Assembly (NCBI RefSeq): GCF_003573695.1
Contig: NC_039358.1
Location: 196,505,192 to 196,569,191 of the forward strand
Direction: 5' to 3'
Length of the DNA: 64,000 bases
Origin: Papaver somniferum
Taxonomy: Eukaryota; Streptophyta; Magnoliopsida; Ranunculales; Papaveraceae
Shown here: piece by piece, positions 10,385 through 23,012 of the stretch
How positions within the stretch are numbered: position 1 is the stretch's first letter
Layout: each line of letters begins with the position of its first letter
Notes under the pieces: model-generated
What the model was told of the DNA's origin: nothing
Seen by the model: only the letters and a program-made list of their open reading frames with translations
The model's database searches: none
Translations under genes and position numbers: made by a program

Positions 10385-12972
10385 AATCTGGTTGCAAAGA
10401 TATTGATAGTTTGTAATAGATTCTCTATTAAGAGTACCAAGAAAGGAAAAACACGAGGAAAACTCTTATATTTGTTCAACTTTAAAAATTGTAATACCTA
10501 TATATACATAACTTGGTGAGTCATAACCGGTTCTAATACATGAGGTAGATCCTCGAAAAAAAACATGACCACTTTTGCATTTATCAGAGGAGATTTGGAT
10601 CAATAACATTTTATCATCCAATTTTTGCATTCAATTTCAAGGGTATTTTTTTTTTGCAATGTCATCGTAGAAAAATTATAAATCATTGGATGATGATACT
10701 AGTGATGTGAGTTTGAAACTCGTCAGTACCAAATTCTTTATCGATGTTTATGTATTTGATTCATTATAAGAATTTGAATTTGGGGCCCACCAGGCATAAT
10801 GAGAATAGGCTATAGGAGGAGGAGTTAATAAACGAAACCTCTCTCCTTTGAAGATAAAGAAACAAAACCTCTTTTCTCTTTTCTAAAAGAAAAAAAAAAG
10901 AAACGAAAAAATGAAACAATACGAAAACCCTAATAGCTGTTTGAACCCTTCTACTCAAATTTGCTCCTTTCTGAGCTGATATGCTATTTAATTTTCTGTT
11001 TTTGACTCTCTTACTCTTTTATATCTAGATTTTACTTCTTTTTTTTTTTCCAGATCTCATGTTTGAAATTTAGTACTGGATTTATGCTTTTTTTTTCTTT
11101 TTTTCCAGTTTGGGGTTTGATTTTGTTCTTGCTGTAAATCTATCACTAGCTAGTTTGTGTGTGTGTGTTTGTTTTTGGGTTCTATGGATTTTCCTTTATT
11201 AGAAGACTAGAAATAACCCGTGCCGTTAAGCCGAGATAATTTTTGATCATAATAATTACTACTACACACTATCATAAGATTTAATTTGACTCATGAGATT
11301 TTGTAGCTATGAGTATCTTAGATATTTTTCATCCAAATAATTATAAATTTGGTTACACTTCCAACTGATTAAAATAATAGTTTCTGATAAAAATACAGGT
11401 AAATTGTCTTATTTTGGCTTTAAATAATTTTTTTTTACGATCCCCAAAGATTGGTGGTTTTAGTGAGACCATTATGCGGAATCTTCATCCGATGAGCAAT
11501 AAATGTAATTACATCCTCCCATAAATTATTCATACGCTATGGTGATTCCATTCCGGTCTTTTTGGTCTGATTAAAATAAGAAAAAAGTGAGTTGTATATT
11601 TTAATCACGCAGTGCATGTCCTCATTTTCTCCTCAATTATGATGGCCCTTTTTGTAACATTTCTTGGTATAGAAACAGACCACCGGGAAGATGCAAAATC
11701 TAAATCAACGGTGGACTAGTGAGCTCGATAATTGTACCTTAGCAGAAAGATACCCGATCAAGATTTTTACTCTTCGTGCTTAAATTTAAGATTAAACATG
11801 GTCAAGAACGCTACTTTTTGTGCTTACATTTCTAAGGCTAACCGCTACTCGAGCCATTCATATCTCATTTTTCAGGGCAAAGACTGTCAATTTAAAGAGG
11901 AAGCAGAGAGTTTGATTAAACTATTCATGGCATCAATGAATGAATAAGATCTGATGTCCCCGTAAAAACTCAAACCATCATAATTATCAATCATGTTTAT
12001 ATGGACGAAAAGATAGTCATGATCTATATCAAGAATACTCAAATGTTCCTAAGAATGTTAAATTTTTTACTGATGAAAATATGGTTCATTTTTCAGGGGA
12101 ACATGAAGATACGACTATTAAGATAATGAAAATTAAGGGAATTATTCTTTGTATTTTAAAAAAAAATGACCTAAAGTTATTTTAAAAAAAAATGACCTAA
12201 AGTTATTTTTTCTTTGGGTTTTACACATTGTAACCTCAAATGTTTTAATGTTACTTGTGTTTTGCAGGTTGATGAAGGCTGGCTTATTCGAGCGCTAAAA
12301 TTAAAATAAGGCCTATAATTGAAGAGTAAATTTTTTCAGTGAGTCATTTTATGGATATGTATTTCATTTTTCGATTATTCCCTTTACAATGAGAAAGGGG
12401 TTGGTGCTCAGCTTGTTGGTAGGCTACCAACTAAAGTTTTGTATGATTCTATGTAAGAAGTATTGAAACAATTTAACCTCAAAAAGAATATTTATTATGG
12501 AAAATACATGAGTATAATGAAAATTATTCTTTGTACTTTTAAAAAGAGGATCTAAATTTTTATTGTTGTTTGGGTTTTACACGTTGTAACCGCCAATGTT
12601 CAATATTCTTTGTGTTTTGCAGGTTGATGAAGGTTTGACTAATTTGATTTTCTTAAAGATATGGTGCAAGGAATTTTTTTATTACTTTTCTATAATAAAA
12701 ATGAGTGTAAAAATATGAGTTTTATATGGTTTTAATATTTAATTGTCCACTTTATTTTTTTGGTGGGATATTATTTATTTTTTTAATTAGTATGGAGCTA
12801 ATTATGAGGGTTATCAATGCATATAGCCATAATGGAAGAAGGTTACAACTCTTACATGTAAATGGATAGGATGAGACTAGGATGGTTGGATCATCCGTTT
12901 GTCTATGAAAATATTATACGTCCGTCGGTGGTTCAAAAACCCACTTTGTTTTGTATTATAGATCACTTCTTC
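10385..12972. other. Intergenic AT-rich region; duplicated intron/exon-like block inside
   Basis: No gene could be supported. The stretch around 10780-11000, with CT-rich runs and AAACCCTAAT-like words, resembles a plant 5' UTR, but no matching coding exon follows. Two related blocks lie at about 12130-12290 and 12520-12640; each ends in a T-rich tract, TTTTGCAG and GTTGATGAAGG, like an acceptor site with the start of an exon. A 26-27-bp unit is repeated twice at about 12155-12210. Confidence 0.4.
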
Positions 12973-15346
12973 TGTTAGAGCATAGCTCGGTCAATCTCGC
13001 ATGCGTTGCTATATCAAGCATGTTTGTCAATGTTAGTGATCAAAACTATGAGTCTTGATTTATAGTCTATTATAGATAAGTCTCGGACTAGGATAGAAAA
13101 GTGTAGTTGAGCTCAAGGACTTCATGGCGATTCATCATACAATGACGAAGATCTACTCAAGGAACCGTGGAACTTCATCAACGAAAAGGTATGTGGAGAC
13201 TTGAACTTATCTGTCGCTCAAAAGTCTATCTATTTTATCTCCTACTTCTTATGAGACAAAAAGTCGTATGCTATATAGACTGGATCATACACATTTGACA
13301 TTTCGAGCTGAGTATTCACTGTTTATCTTTTTCTCGAAATCGTGTGTTGGTAAAGCGTTTCGCTTTGATCAAGTTTATCTTCACCTAGTGATGAAAGTCA
13401 TGAAAAGTTCAATTACTTTGAGAATTGCTCTGACGTGAAACGGTGTGTGAATAACGGCTATATAACGTCCTCTGAGAATGTCTGAATGATTGGAATGAGA
13501 GTTTATATTACATAACCATGTATTTCTTAATCCGAATTTTTCGAACTTTGTTCATTGAGAGAAACCGGAGGAATTGGCTTTGCCAAGTCCGCGAACCCAG
13601 TCCGCGAACTCAGTCTGCGAATGACGGAAGTTCTCTTACCGAGAATTTCTGCTGGGATTTTCCAAAAAACTCGTTTGCGTGTTTAGTCCGCGAACTGGCG
13701 GAAGTCTCTTTGCCGAGATTTTCTGCTGAGTTTGGAAAACTCTGCCGGTTGCCTTAAGTCCGCGAACTTGTTTGTGAGTTTAAGTGGTTATGATCTAAAG
13801 ATGTGCTCTGAACACGAAACTTAAATTACTAAGGAATGCTTTATGCAAACCATGGCTATAAAGTTCATGAGCCGAATCATCGAATCAAATCATCTTTTTT
13901 TCAATTGTGTCTTATGTAGTTACATAAGATCTCATAGCAATTGAACAACTCTCTAACTAGTTCATTTGAGTCAATTGAACTAGTTATGGTGAAGAAGAAC
14001 TAGGTTAATATGAAATGCTCATATGGGTAACCTTTTGGGTTACTATGTTGAACCAACATACACGTACACGTTTGGGCATGGTTTTCACAAACCCAGTAAA
14101 CGTCTACCCAAGTGCGTGTGACAAGCTAAGTTTTCGATCTAACGGTTGAGAAATATTAACTTGAATCTATATCAGGTTTTCATATAACGGTGAATATGGA
14201 TTGCTATGTAACTAAGGCAAAACCCTGATTTGAAGGCTATATATAGGAGACATCTAGCATTGGGCAAAACTAATCCCCACACGTCTGTGTGATACTAGTG
14301 CGCTCGCTAGAGTCGATTCTCCTTTAACCTTTGGTTTTCTTCTCTAAAACCAGGTTAACGACTTAAAAACTTAATTGGGATTGTGAAGCCAGACTGATAC
14401 TACTTTTATCGTAGTTGTGTGATCTGATCTTGCATCTTCTATCATACGAGTAAAATCTTTGATTGGCTAGATATCATGAGAGTTCTCCGATAGGCAAGAT
14501 AAAGAAGTCACAAACATCTTCGTCTCACTGTTTGTGATTCCTCGACAAACCGCTTGTGTAGTCAAGAAGGATTGTTGAGAGGTGATTGATTAATCTAGGC
14601 TGTTCTTTGGGAATATAAGATCGGATTATCAATTGGTTCATGTTCACTTTGATTTTATATCTTAAGACGGAACAAAACCTAGGGTTTTTCTGTGGGAGAC
14701 AGATTTATCCTTTGATAGACTTTTCTGTGTGAGACAATTTGTTTATTATCAAGTCTGCGATTTTGGGTTGCAGCAACTCTTAATTGTGGGTGAGATCATC
14801 TAAGGGAATCAAGTGCGCAATATCCTGCTGGGATCAGAGGCGTATGAGTACAACTGTACCTTGAATTAGTGGGAGACTGATTGGGGTTCAACTATAGTCC
14901 AGTTCGAAGTTAGCTTGGAGTAGGCTAGTGTATGTAGCGGCTTAATACAGTGTGTATTCAATCTGTACTAGGTCCCGGGGTTTTTCTGCATTTGCGGTTT
15001 CCTCGTTAACAAAACTTCTGGTTGTTGATTGATATTGATTGATCATACAGGTTGTGCGTTAAGATCATCAATTGGAAATCCGACCTTTGGTTGTTGATTG
15101 ATATTGATTGATCCTTGAATATTGGTATTTGGTACCGTCCAAGGTATTCCTTGTGTTTGATTAAAGACTCGCTATTGTTTTAGCTTGAGTAAATCAAAAC
15201 AAGTGAGAGATATTGACTCCTTGAGATACTTTAATCTAGATTGAGTCTGGCTATCTAGTTGATTCTCTAGCAAAGTATTTTGTAGTTAGTCCATACAGAT
15301 TGCTAAGCGAAATATTGGGTGGTGTTGTTAGACCTCTGCTTTTTCA
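12973..15346. repeat. Solo LTR, 2.37 kb, with 5-bp target duplication TCTTC
   Basis: The repeat begins TGTTAGAGCATAGC and ends GCTTTTTCA. It is flanked by TCTTC on both sides (12968-12972 and 15347-15351), an exact 5-bp target duplication. No primer-binding site or internal domain is attached, so this is a solo LTR left by recombination between two LTRs. The ends and size recall large copia LTRs, which is an inference. Inside, the word AGTCCGCGAAC recurs (about 13585-13765), and a phrase around GGTTGTTGATTGATATTGAT occurs twice near 15019 and 15087. A likely TATA region (CTATATATAGG) lies near 14240. Confidence 0.85.
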
Positions 15347-15729
15347 TCTTCATTTAGGATGGAAACGACATCAACATCTTTGAAAACCCATTGAGCCGCA
15401 ACTTCATATCAAAAAAGATATAGTAATTAATTACCGACCTACTGAGACCGACTTAAACCAAACCAGAAGACCGATTATTACCAAGACATCATTACTTTTG
15501 CTATGGAACTTCTATTTCCAAGTTATAAAGAAAACTTAGTTTTTGGGGGAAAAAAAACTTGGTTTGTCCTGATAAAAGTCGTACTCCTATAGACTGCAAT
15601 GTTGCAAATTTGTTTTTCTTAAAACATATTTGGTCATTTAGTCTTTGATTGTTACTGCTACTCCTGTTACTACTACCCTTGTAATTGTGTCCATGGTCAT
15701 TTTTTTTTCTAAGAAACACCCTAACTATA

Positions 15730-18700
15730 TTAACTTAAAAGAGAATTACAAACATTCAACAAGGGTTCCCTTCTAACCAAATTGTCCAAAAAAGAAGGAT
15801 AAGAGACCCATACATTTTTAATACAATACTTCCTAGCTCGACGTGCAAGTCGACCAGTTATCTTGTTTTTTGTACGATTAATATAAACAACCTTAAAGGT
15901 ACTACTACTTAAGAGTAAAGATTTGCAGTCCACCAAAATATCCATGCATCTCCACTCGACACTAACATTGCCTCCATTGACAAAATCCATAACTTGAAGA
16001 CAATCACTGATGAACACCACTTTGGATAGTTTGATCTCATTTTCCCAAGAGATAGCCAAAAAAAGGGTTCTTGCCTCAGCACCAACAACTTCCGAAACCA
16101 GTCCAAAGTCCGAACGAGATTGAATTATTGCGCCTACATTATTGCACAGAATCATGCCAACACCCATGTTAAAATTCTTGAAAGAACCATCAACAAATAT
16201 AAAATGATCCACAAGTTCAACAGGGATTTTAACATCCATAATAGCCTTCTGAATCTTTATGGGAGGAGCAATGTAAGTGTTTACCATTATTTTCACATCT
16301 AGAATGATATTATCCAGATTAATAGAGGCTTTACTGAAAACCACATCGCATCTACATTTCCATATACACCACATAATAATTGCACCAATACTTGGCCAAT
16401 TAACTGCAAAAGGGGATAATCCTAATCTATCATCAAACCATTCTTGAAAATAATCTTCAGCACAATCCAAATCAAAGTTAACTGAATGTTGAAGTGATAA
16501 ACCAAACCAAAAATGAGCAGAAACAGGAAAATGAAAGAACAAGTGTGTAACCGTTTCAATATCATTTCTGCAAAGAGGACAGGAATCATCAACAGCAGGA
16601 TTATAGTTTTGAAGTAAAGTATTTATTGGAAGCATTTGAGCAAATATCTTCCACATAAAAAACTTAATTTTAGGAAAACAATTCAAAGACCAAACCTTTT
16701 TCCAAAACAAAGCATCTTCACCATTACTGAATTCATTCTTATAAACTCTATAAGCAGATTTTATTGTATAAGTTCCATCCTTAGTATGAGCCCACATTAT
16801 TTGATCTTTAAGAAGGAGATTAACCTTTATAGTATTGTATATAATAACATCCTCAGGAGAGAACAAAGAGTTTAACAAATCAACATTCCATGTACCTGTA
16901 TCCTTATCAATCAATTCACTAACAAAAATATAATAATTATAGCTTGAATTCAAAGAAGAATGAGGAGAAGAAAGACCATGCAACCAAACAGACTCCCAAA
17001 TTCTATTAGAGTTATCATCATTTATCTTGAAAACTATATTGGATCTTAAGAAAAACAGACTATTTACAATACCCTTCCAAATCCAAGAAGCAGAGTCAGC
17101 TGCTTTATCAATCTCTAACAGATTCTGGTTAATGAAGTACTTGTCTTTAAGAAACTTAGAAATCAAATGATCAGGATGTTGAATGATCCTCCAACCCAGT
17201 TTAGATGTAAATACTCTATTAACAACATAAGTATTCCTAATACCAAGCCCCCCTCACCTTTTATCCTTACTTATATCCCCCCAAGAACGAAAATAGGCTG
17301 CATGCTTAGGGTCTTTCTTAGACCACCAAAAAGATCTCTGAATTGCATCAATTTTAGAAGTAATCTTCTTATGAAGAGGGAAACAAGCCATATGATAGAT
17401 TGCAAGACTAGATAACACATGCTTTGTAATCACAGTTCTACCAACACCATTTAGACTATATTTTTTAGAGTTTCCTAATCTGGAGCAAAACTTATCTATC
17501 AAAACTTGAAATTTTTTTATTTTGTCTCGATTAACAAAAAGAGGAGTACCAAGGTACTTCTCAGAAGAACTCATGAATTTAATCCCTATGGTTTTTGAAA
17601 GAAGCTTTTTATGTTTATGATGTATTTTAGAACTAGAGAAAAACCCTGATTTTTCAAAATTAATTGCCTGCCCAGAAGCTTTAGCAAAAACATTAATAAT
17701 TTTCATCAAATTTCTAGCATACAATAAATAAGCTTTTGAGAAAAGAATACAATCATCAGCGAAAAAGAGATGCGAAATTGAGGGGCTATCTTTTCTTAAT
17801 TTGAAACCTTGTATCAAGTTATCATCTTCACCTTTTAAGAGGAGTTGAGACAATACTTCCATACAAATTATAAAGATGTAAGGTCATAGACAGTCACCCT
17901 GCCTAATACCCCTAGAAGGAAAAAATACATCACCTGGTGATCCATTCACCAAAACAGAATATGACATTGTACTAATACATTGATTTATAATCTGACACTA
18001 ATCATCAGAGAAACATAGTTTCTTAAAAACCGATAAAATGAAAGATCATTCCAGTCTATCAAAAGCTTTCAAAAGGTCAAGCTTAATGGCCATAAAACCA
18101 TTTTTTGCAGTTTTCTTTTTCCTTTTAAAAAAATGCAGGATTTCATGACTAAATACTATATTATCATGAATTTGCCTATTGGTAATAAAAGCATATTGAA
18201 ATGGCGAAATAATGGAATCTAATAAAGGTTTGAGACGATTTGTTAAGATTTTGAGATAATTTTGTAGACTGTGTTAGACAAACTAATAAGTCCGAATTCA
18301 TGAGGAGAAGATGGATTATTTACCTTAGGAATTAAATCTATGAAGGAATGATTGAGATACTTCAAAAGAAATTTTGAACGAAATTTTTTTTGAACATGAT
18401 CAATTTCCTTCGAAATTTCTTTCCAATTATCCCTAAAGAAACCAGCTGGAAATCCATCAGGCCTCGGTGATTTCCAGGGTGCCATGTCACTTACTGTAGC
18501 ATGAATTTCTTCAACAGTTGGAATAGCCACCAAGATAGAATTCATGTCATCAGTAATAATTGACTTAACATTTTTTAAGAGCTTCCTCAAAATCATTGTT
18601 ACTAGGATTCGAAGAAGTATAAATTAATGGTTCTTGAAATGATTAGAAAGGAGAGAAGCAACTTGATATCTATTTTCCAACCAATTTCCTTGATTGTCTT

Positions 18701-19833
18701 GAATAGTATGAATAGTGTTGTACATATTCCTGAGCTTGACCGTATTACGAAAGAACTGCGTATTCTTATCGTAATTAGTAAAGTAGTCAATCCTGGATTT
18801 TTGTTTGTAGAAAGAATTTTCTATTTCATACCAATAATCTAATTTTTTTGAGTAATTCAAGATGTATCCTCCAATATCAGGGGAATATGGCAACATTTGC
18901 AATTTCTCAATTTCAACATTTATCTTACTGATAGTATTTTTAATATGGCCAAAGGATTTAATGTTCCATTTACTTAGATCAGACTTCAGGTTTCTAAGTT
19001 TTCCTGCCACAATAAAACTAGGAGACCCACTGACTCTCTTGTCCCAGAAATTTCTAAGAACATCTTTAAATTTAGGACTTAGTTGCCAACAATTGAAAAA
19101 ATTATAAGGAATGTAAAGTTTTTGTTCATGATGAAAACTCTTGAGAAGAATAGGACTGTGATCCGAATAAAGTCTTTCTAGATTAGTAATACGAGTTTGA
19201 GGAAGCAATGAGACCCAATAATCATTCATAAAACCTCTATCTAGCTTCTCAAATATCAGGTTAGAAGGATTTTTAAATCTTCTATTACACCAAGTAAAAG
19301 GATTACCATAAGCAAAGACTTCATTAATCTCAACTCAACTATTTTATTTTTGATAAAATTAGGGGCCAAGGAAGAAACTGGATTACCTCCTGCTTTTTCA
19401 GATCTATGGAGAATGTTAAAATCCCCTGAAAGTAACCAAGGTCTAATTTCATCTTCATTCATATGACTCAAGAAGTTCCACTGATTCTTCATACCAGAAT
19501 TATTTAAAGAACCATAAACAAAAGAAAACATACAATTCTTGATAGTAGGTGTTATGTCACATAATATATGAATCATATTAAGAGAACTGCTTATGACTTC
19601 TTTATTAGACCTAGCAAAATAACCTAAAGCTAAGCCACCAGATTTTTCAATAGCTGGCACAACAAACCATGAATTAAACGGAAAACGGTGACTGAATTTT
19701 TAAAGGTTTCATTATCGACCATAGTTTCCAGAAGGCAAACAACATGTGGCTTATGTTTTGTACAAAAATTTAGAAGATGTAGCCATTTTTTATCAGAACA
19801 GCATCCATTCATATTCCAGCAAATAAAATTCAT
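15730..19833 (-). pseudogene. LINE ORF2: endonuclease, reverse transcriptase, zinc module, RNase H
   Basis: ORF2 nicks target DNA and primes reverse transcription there. The endonuclease starts MNFICWNMNG at 19833 and has CLLETMVDN (catalytic Glu) and LLSGDFNILHRSEKAGG. RT motifs follow: WKSPRPDGFPAGFF (about 18455-18495), the FADD active-site box (FFADDCILF, about 17746-17775) and SEKYLGTPLF. The frame at 15730-17166 has the LINE-typical CPLC...HLFFHFP zinc module and an RNase H domain (FVDGSFKNFNMGVG, GAEARTLFLA, SDCLQVMD). Frameshifts near 19640, 19240 and 18600 and stops between 17862 and 18243 break it, so the copy is inactive although every domain can be seen. Confidence 0.87.
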
Positions 19834-21373
19834 GATATCAAAGAGAACAAATGAAAAAGGAAAAGCACTGGAACTTTAAAAATAAAGGAGAATAAAAGCT
19901 TTAGAGAAATTGATTAACTTACAAGGTCATGAGCCAAAGAAGCCTCAGCATCCATAGTGACCATAGTATCTACCATCATGAGATAAACCTCCTTTTGAAA
20001 GCCTTCATCAGTAACTATAGGTTCCGGAGGTAGAATAGCCATTGGAGTAGGTTCAGGAACAACTGCCTTAACCAAGAAATCTTCAGGTACTGGATTGCTC
20101 ATCATAGAAATTGTCAGAGTACTCAATAAAAATAACATCTGAAGAATAGTTCATCCCAGTAGAAGTGTTAAATATCACCAAAAATCCACTAAGATTATTT
20201 AACTTGCAATAAAAATCTTCAGTTATAAGAAATTCAATATCAGCAGAACTTCTATGAGTGATTGAGATTATCAATTAATCCTCCACTATCATACTATCTC
20301 TTCTAAAAAGTTGTTTCACAAGAAAAACATCACCAGCCAATTGCACAGAGTAGCTTAAAAAGTCAATGAAGATATGCAAATCATGAATTAATCTTGAATA
20401 TCAAAAACAACTTAAACAATGTAATAATATAATCAACAAATTAGAACCATAAAAATAAAGTAAATCCCATGAATAATTGAGCTTAACTAAAGGTTTTACT
20501 AGGACACCATCTCTTTTAACTAGATGTTATACAAGAAAAACCTACTTGCCAAGTGCACAGAGCAGCTCATAGAGTCTATGATAATAGGCAAATCATGAAT
20601 CAAAGCTTGTATATGGAAATCAGCTTAGAATATGTAATAATATAATCAGCTTCTTAAAATTCTCAAGAGCAAGAAACAAATTCTCGGTAGAATAACAAAT
20701 CCCTACCTAAGTAGGACCTCATGACGCTAAAGAGCAGTCCCAATTCAGACCATTCTTCTTTGATTTATCCTGACATAGCTGAGCATCTTTGACAAAATCC
20801 AATATTAAGAGATCCTTTGGAGATGAAACTAAAATTTAAACCCAGCAACAACACAGACCAAAACCTCCATATCTTCTTTCATAAAATAATCACATGATGA
20901 TGAACTAGCAGGACCCTATGAATGCTACCTCCTTTAGCTTATGACCTAATCTGAGGACAAACAAAAAGGGGAAAAATTAAACAGTTAACTACAAGATTTA
21001 TCGCAAAAAGATAATTGAAATTTATACGTTAAGAAACTGTTTTAGACATTTAAAATAGAGAGCAAAGGATTTTGAAAGCTTCAATTTTCGAGACCTAATT
21101 GATTAATCCATAAATTCTAGAGAATTCTACCCAAAATTAAAATTAGGGTTTTTTGAAAAAACTACAAGAGGAAGCAGAAAAAGTAGGAACTAGTTTATAA
21201 ATTAACAACCATTAAAAACAGAAGAAGCTTAGAAAATCATAAGAACTAATAAGAATTGATAAACAGGGAAAGAATTGATCGAAGAAGATGGAAGAGAAAT
21301 TAGAGTTGACAAAAGTCAACGTCACACGAAATATCGCCTTGACCCAGAGCCGACCAAACTAGGCGTCATACAC
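19834..21373 (-). other. LINE 5' region / degenerate ORF1
   Basis: This is where ORF1 (RNA-binding protein) of a plant L1 should lie. Only short open pieces remain, for example at 19914-20138 and 20083-20274, and no zinc knuckle was recognised. ORF1 is either highly decayed or partly lost. A related phrase (CACAGAGnAGCT...TATGCAAATCATGAAT) occurs around 20344 and 20566, suggesting an internal duplication. Confidence 0.5.
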
Positions 21374-21389
21374 ATTGTGTCCATGATCA

Positions 21390-22551
21390 TGGTCTTGTTA
21401 CATAGTTAATATGTTACTTAGAAAAAAATAATAATTAATATGTTCTTAAATCTGTAATCAAAAATTTGTGGTGTAATATTGGATTTGCTTGTTATAATGT
21501 CTGTGAACTGATCTTTAATCATGTATGTAATGATTTTGATTTCAAATCGGCCTTATTAATATAACTCGAATTTTATGAAAAGAAAAAAAAATTTATGTAA
21601 AAATGAAAAATAAATAAATAGCGAATTTACTTTTTACCAGTAATGGCACTGCCGTTTGGAGACTGTTAAATACAGTATTGTCTAACCAGGTAAAAGTGGA
21701 CTCTCCCAGTCTTTGCCGAATTTCCCCATATTTAAAACCCTAATTTCTCTGATTAGCATAATCCTTAAACCGATCTCGAGAGATCCCGAATCTGATATTT
21801 CGTTAGTTTCTGATCCAATCAACCACGAACAATTACTACTCAGGCACTGGTAAAATCTAAGAAATCGTATAACAAGAGATTATAGTTGGGATGCACTCTA
21901 GGGATCGATATCGATGAGCAAATCGAATCCGGAAATGATATTGTATGCTGGTGGTAAGTGTTCTTGGTTGGTTGATTAGACACTTGTGAATCAAATCGGG
22001 TACATTTCTTGCCTTATTACTTAAAGTATTTGTGAAATCTCCATGGAATTGATTAAGATTCAAATTCCCGTAGATTTGAAAATAAAACTCGCGGACGAGG
22101 AGAAATTTGTTACTGAGTAACAATCTGAATGAAGCTCCTGAACTGTTGAAGGTATACCAAACTCCATGTTTCTACTTCTTTGTAAGATTATCTGAATTTC
22201 TGAATTTATAGTCTTGAATTATGGTCATTGCTTAGGATTTGATAATCTGAGAAGCAATTGTGTTGTTTGTGATCATAACTTTATAGCTGGCTACATTGAA
22301 AAATCTCAAGCATTTTTCAAACAATTTTTTGCAGCAGTATACACCTCGAAGGCTATACTTCACTTAATTTTTTGCAGCAGTATACACTTCGAAGGCTATA
22401 CTTCACTTTTCCATTTCGAAAAGTCTAAAGTTCCCTTTTAATCCAAGTGATTATTTTTCCATCATGTAATATAAAAGTTGATGTTTCCTTTTCAATTCTT
22501 CTTTCGCAGCCATGTGATGGGAAAACTTTTTTTTTTCTTTGTGCTCGGGTG
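21390..22551. other. Old flank of LINE and copia insertions; promoter/5' UTR-like block
   Basis: From about 21650 the text resembles a plant promoter and 5' UTR (CCATATTTAAAACCCTAATTTC near 21725), but no coding exon could be named. A 43-bp direct repeat sits at 22323-22365 and 22366-22408. The copia element that follows is inserted at GGGTG (22547-22551). Confidence 0.45.
22323..22408. repeat. Two-unit 43-bp tandem repeat
   Basis: The unit AATTTTTTGCAGCAGTATAC... is present twice back to back with one mismatch (CACCTCG against CACTTCG). Confidence 0.8.
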
Positions 22552-22986
22552 TGTTAAGAATGTAAACTTGATTTTAGTTTAGAAGTGTCTAGAATTATCT
22601 AGGCCCAACTAGTCTATTGTATATTAGTCCATAATACTCTAGCCCATCTAGAGACTTCATGGCTATTAGAGCCCAAGTTCTCAAGAATATTCTAGTTAGT
22701 TGTAAAGTGAATGAGTCATGAATATTCTAGACCAAACTAGAGTAGTGAAGAGTTGGTTAAGAGATCCTATAAATAGGGCAATAGACATCATGGGGAAGAT
22801 GTAATTGAGTGAAAACCAAAATTAGTGGCAAGGTGAGAATCAAAGTGAGTTTATGTAAGAAGTTGTATGTACCACTATAGTTTTGAGAGTGAAATAAAAA
22901 TTCAGTTTTTTCATTGAGTGTTGTGAGCCCATTTTCAAATCATTCAATACCCATTTAGCCCATTAACTCCAAAATCATTTCCAACA
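22552..22986 (+). repeat. 5' LTR of complete copia element
   Basis: Starts TGTTAAGAATG, ends CATTTCCAACA. A TATA-like CCTATAAATAGGGC at about 22769-22782 is the likely promoter. Confidence 0.93.
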
Positions 22987-22989
22987 AAG

Positions 22990-23001
22990 TGGTATCAAAG
23001 C
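22990..23001 (+). promoter_or_regulatory. copia primer-binding site
   Basis: TGGTATCAAAGC three bases after the LTR, matching the initiator tRNA-Met type used by plant copia elements with one change. Confidence 0.88.
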
Positions 23002-23012
23002 CATAGATCCTA

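Larger units (their letters stand above)
15700..21373 (-). mobile_element. L1-type LINE with RNase H, near full length, 16-bp target duplication
   Basis: On the minus strand the order is degenerate 5' region, AP endonuclease, reverse transcriptase, zinc-knuckle module, RNase H, short 3' UTR and a short A tract (seen as T run at 15700-15708). It is flanked by a 16-bp target duplication: ATTGTGTCCATGGTCA at 15684-15699 and the same word with one change (GATCA) at 21374-21389. The duplication fixes both ends and gives a 5.7-kb element. Confidence 0.88.
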
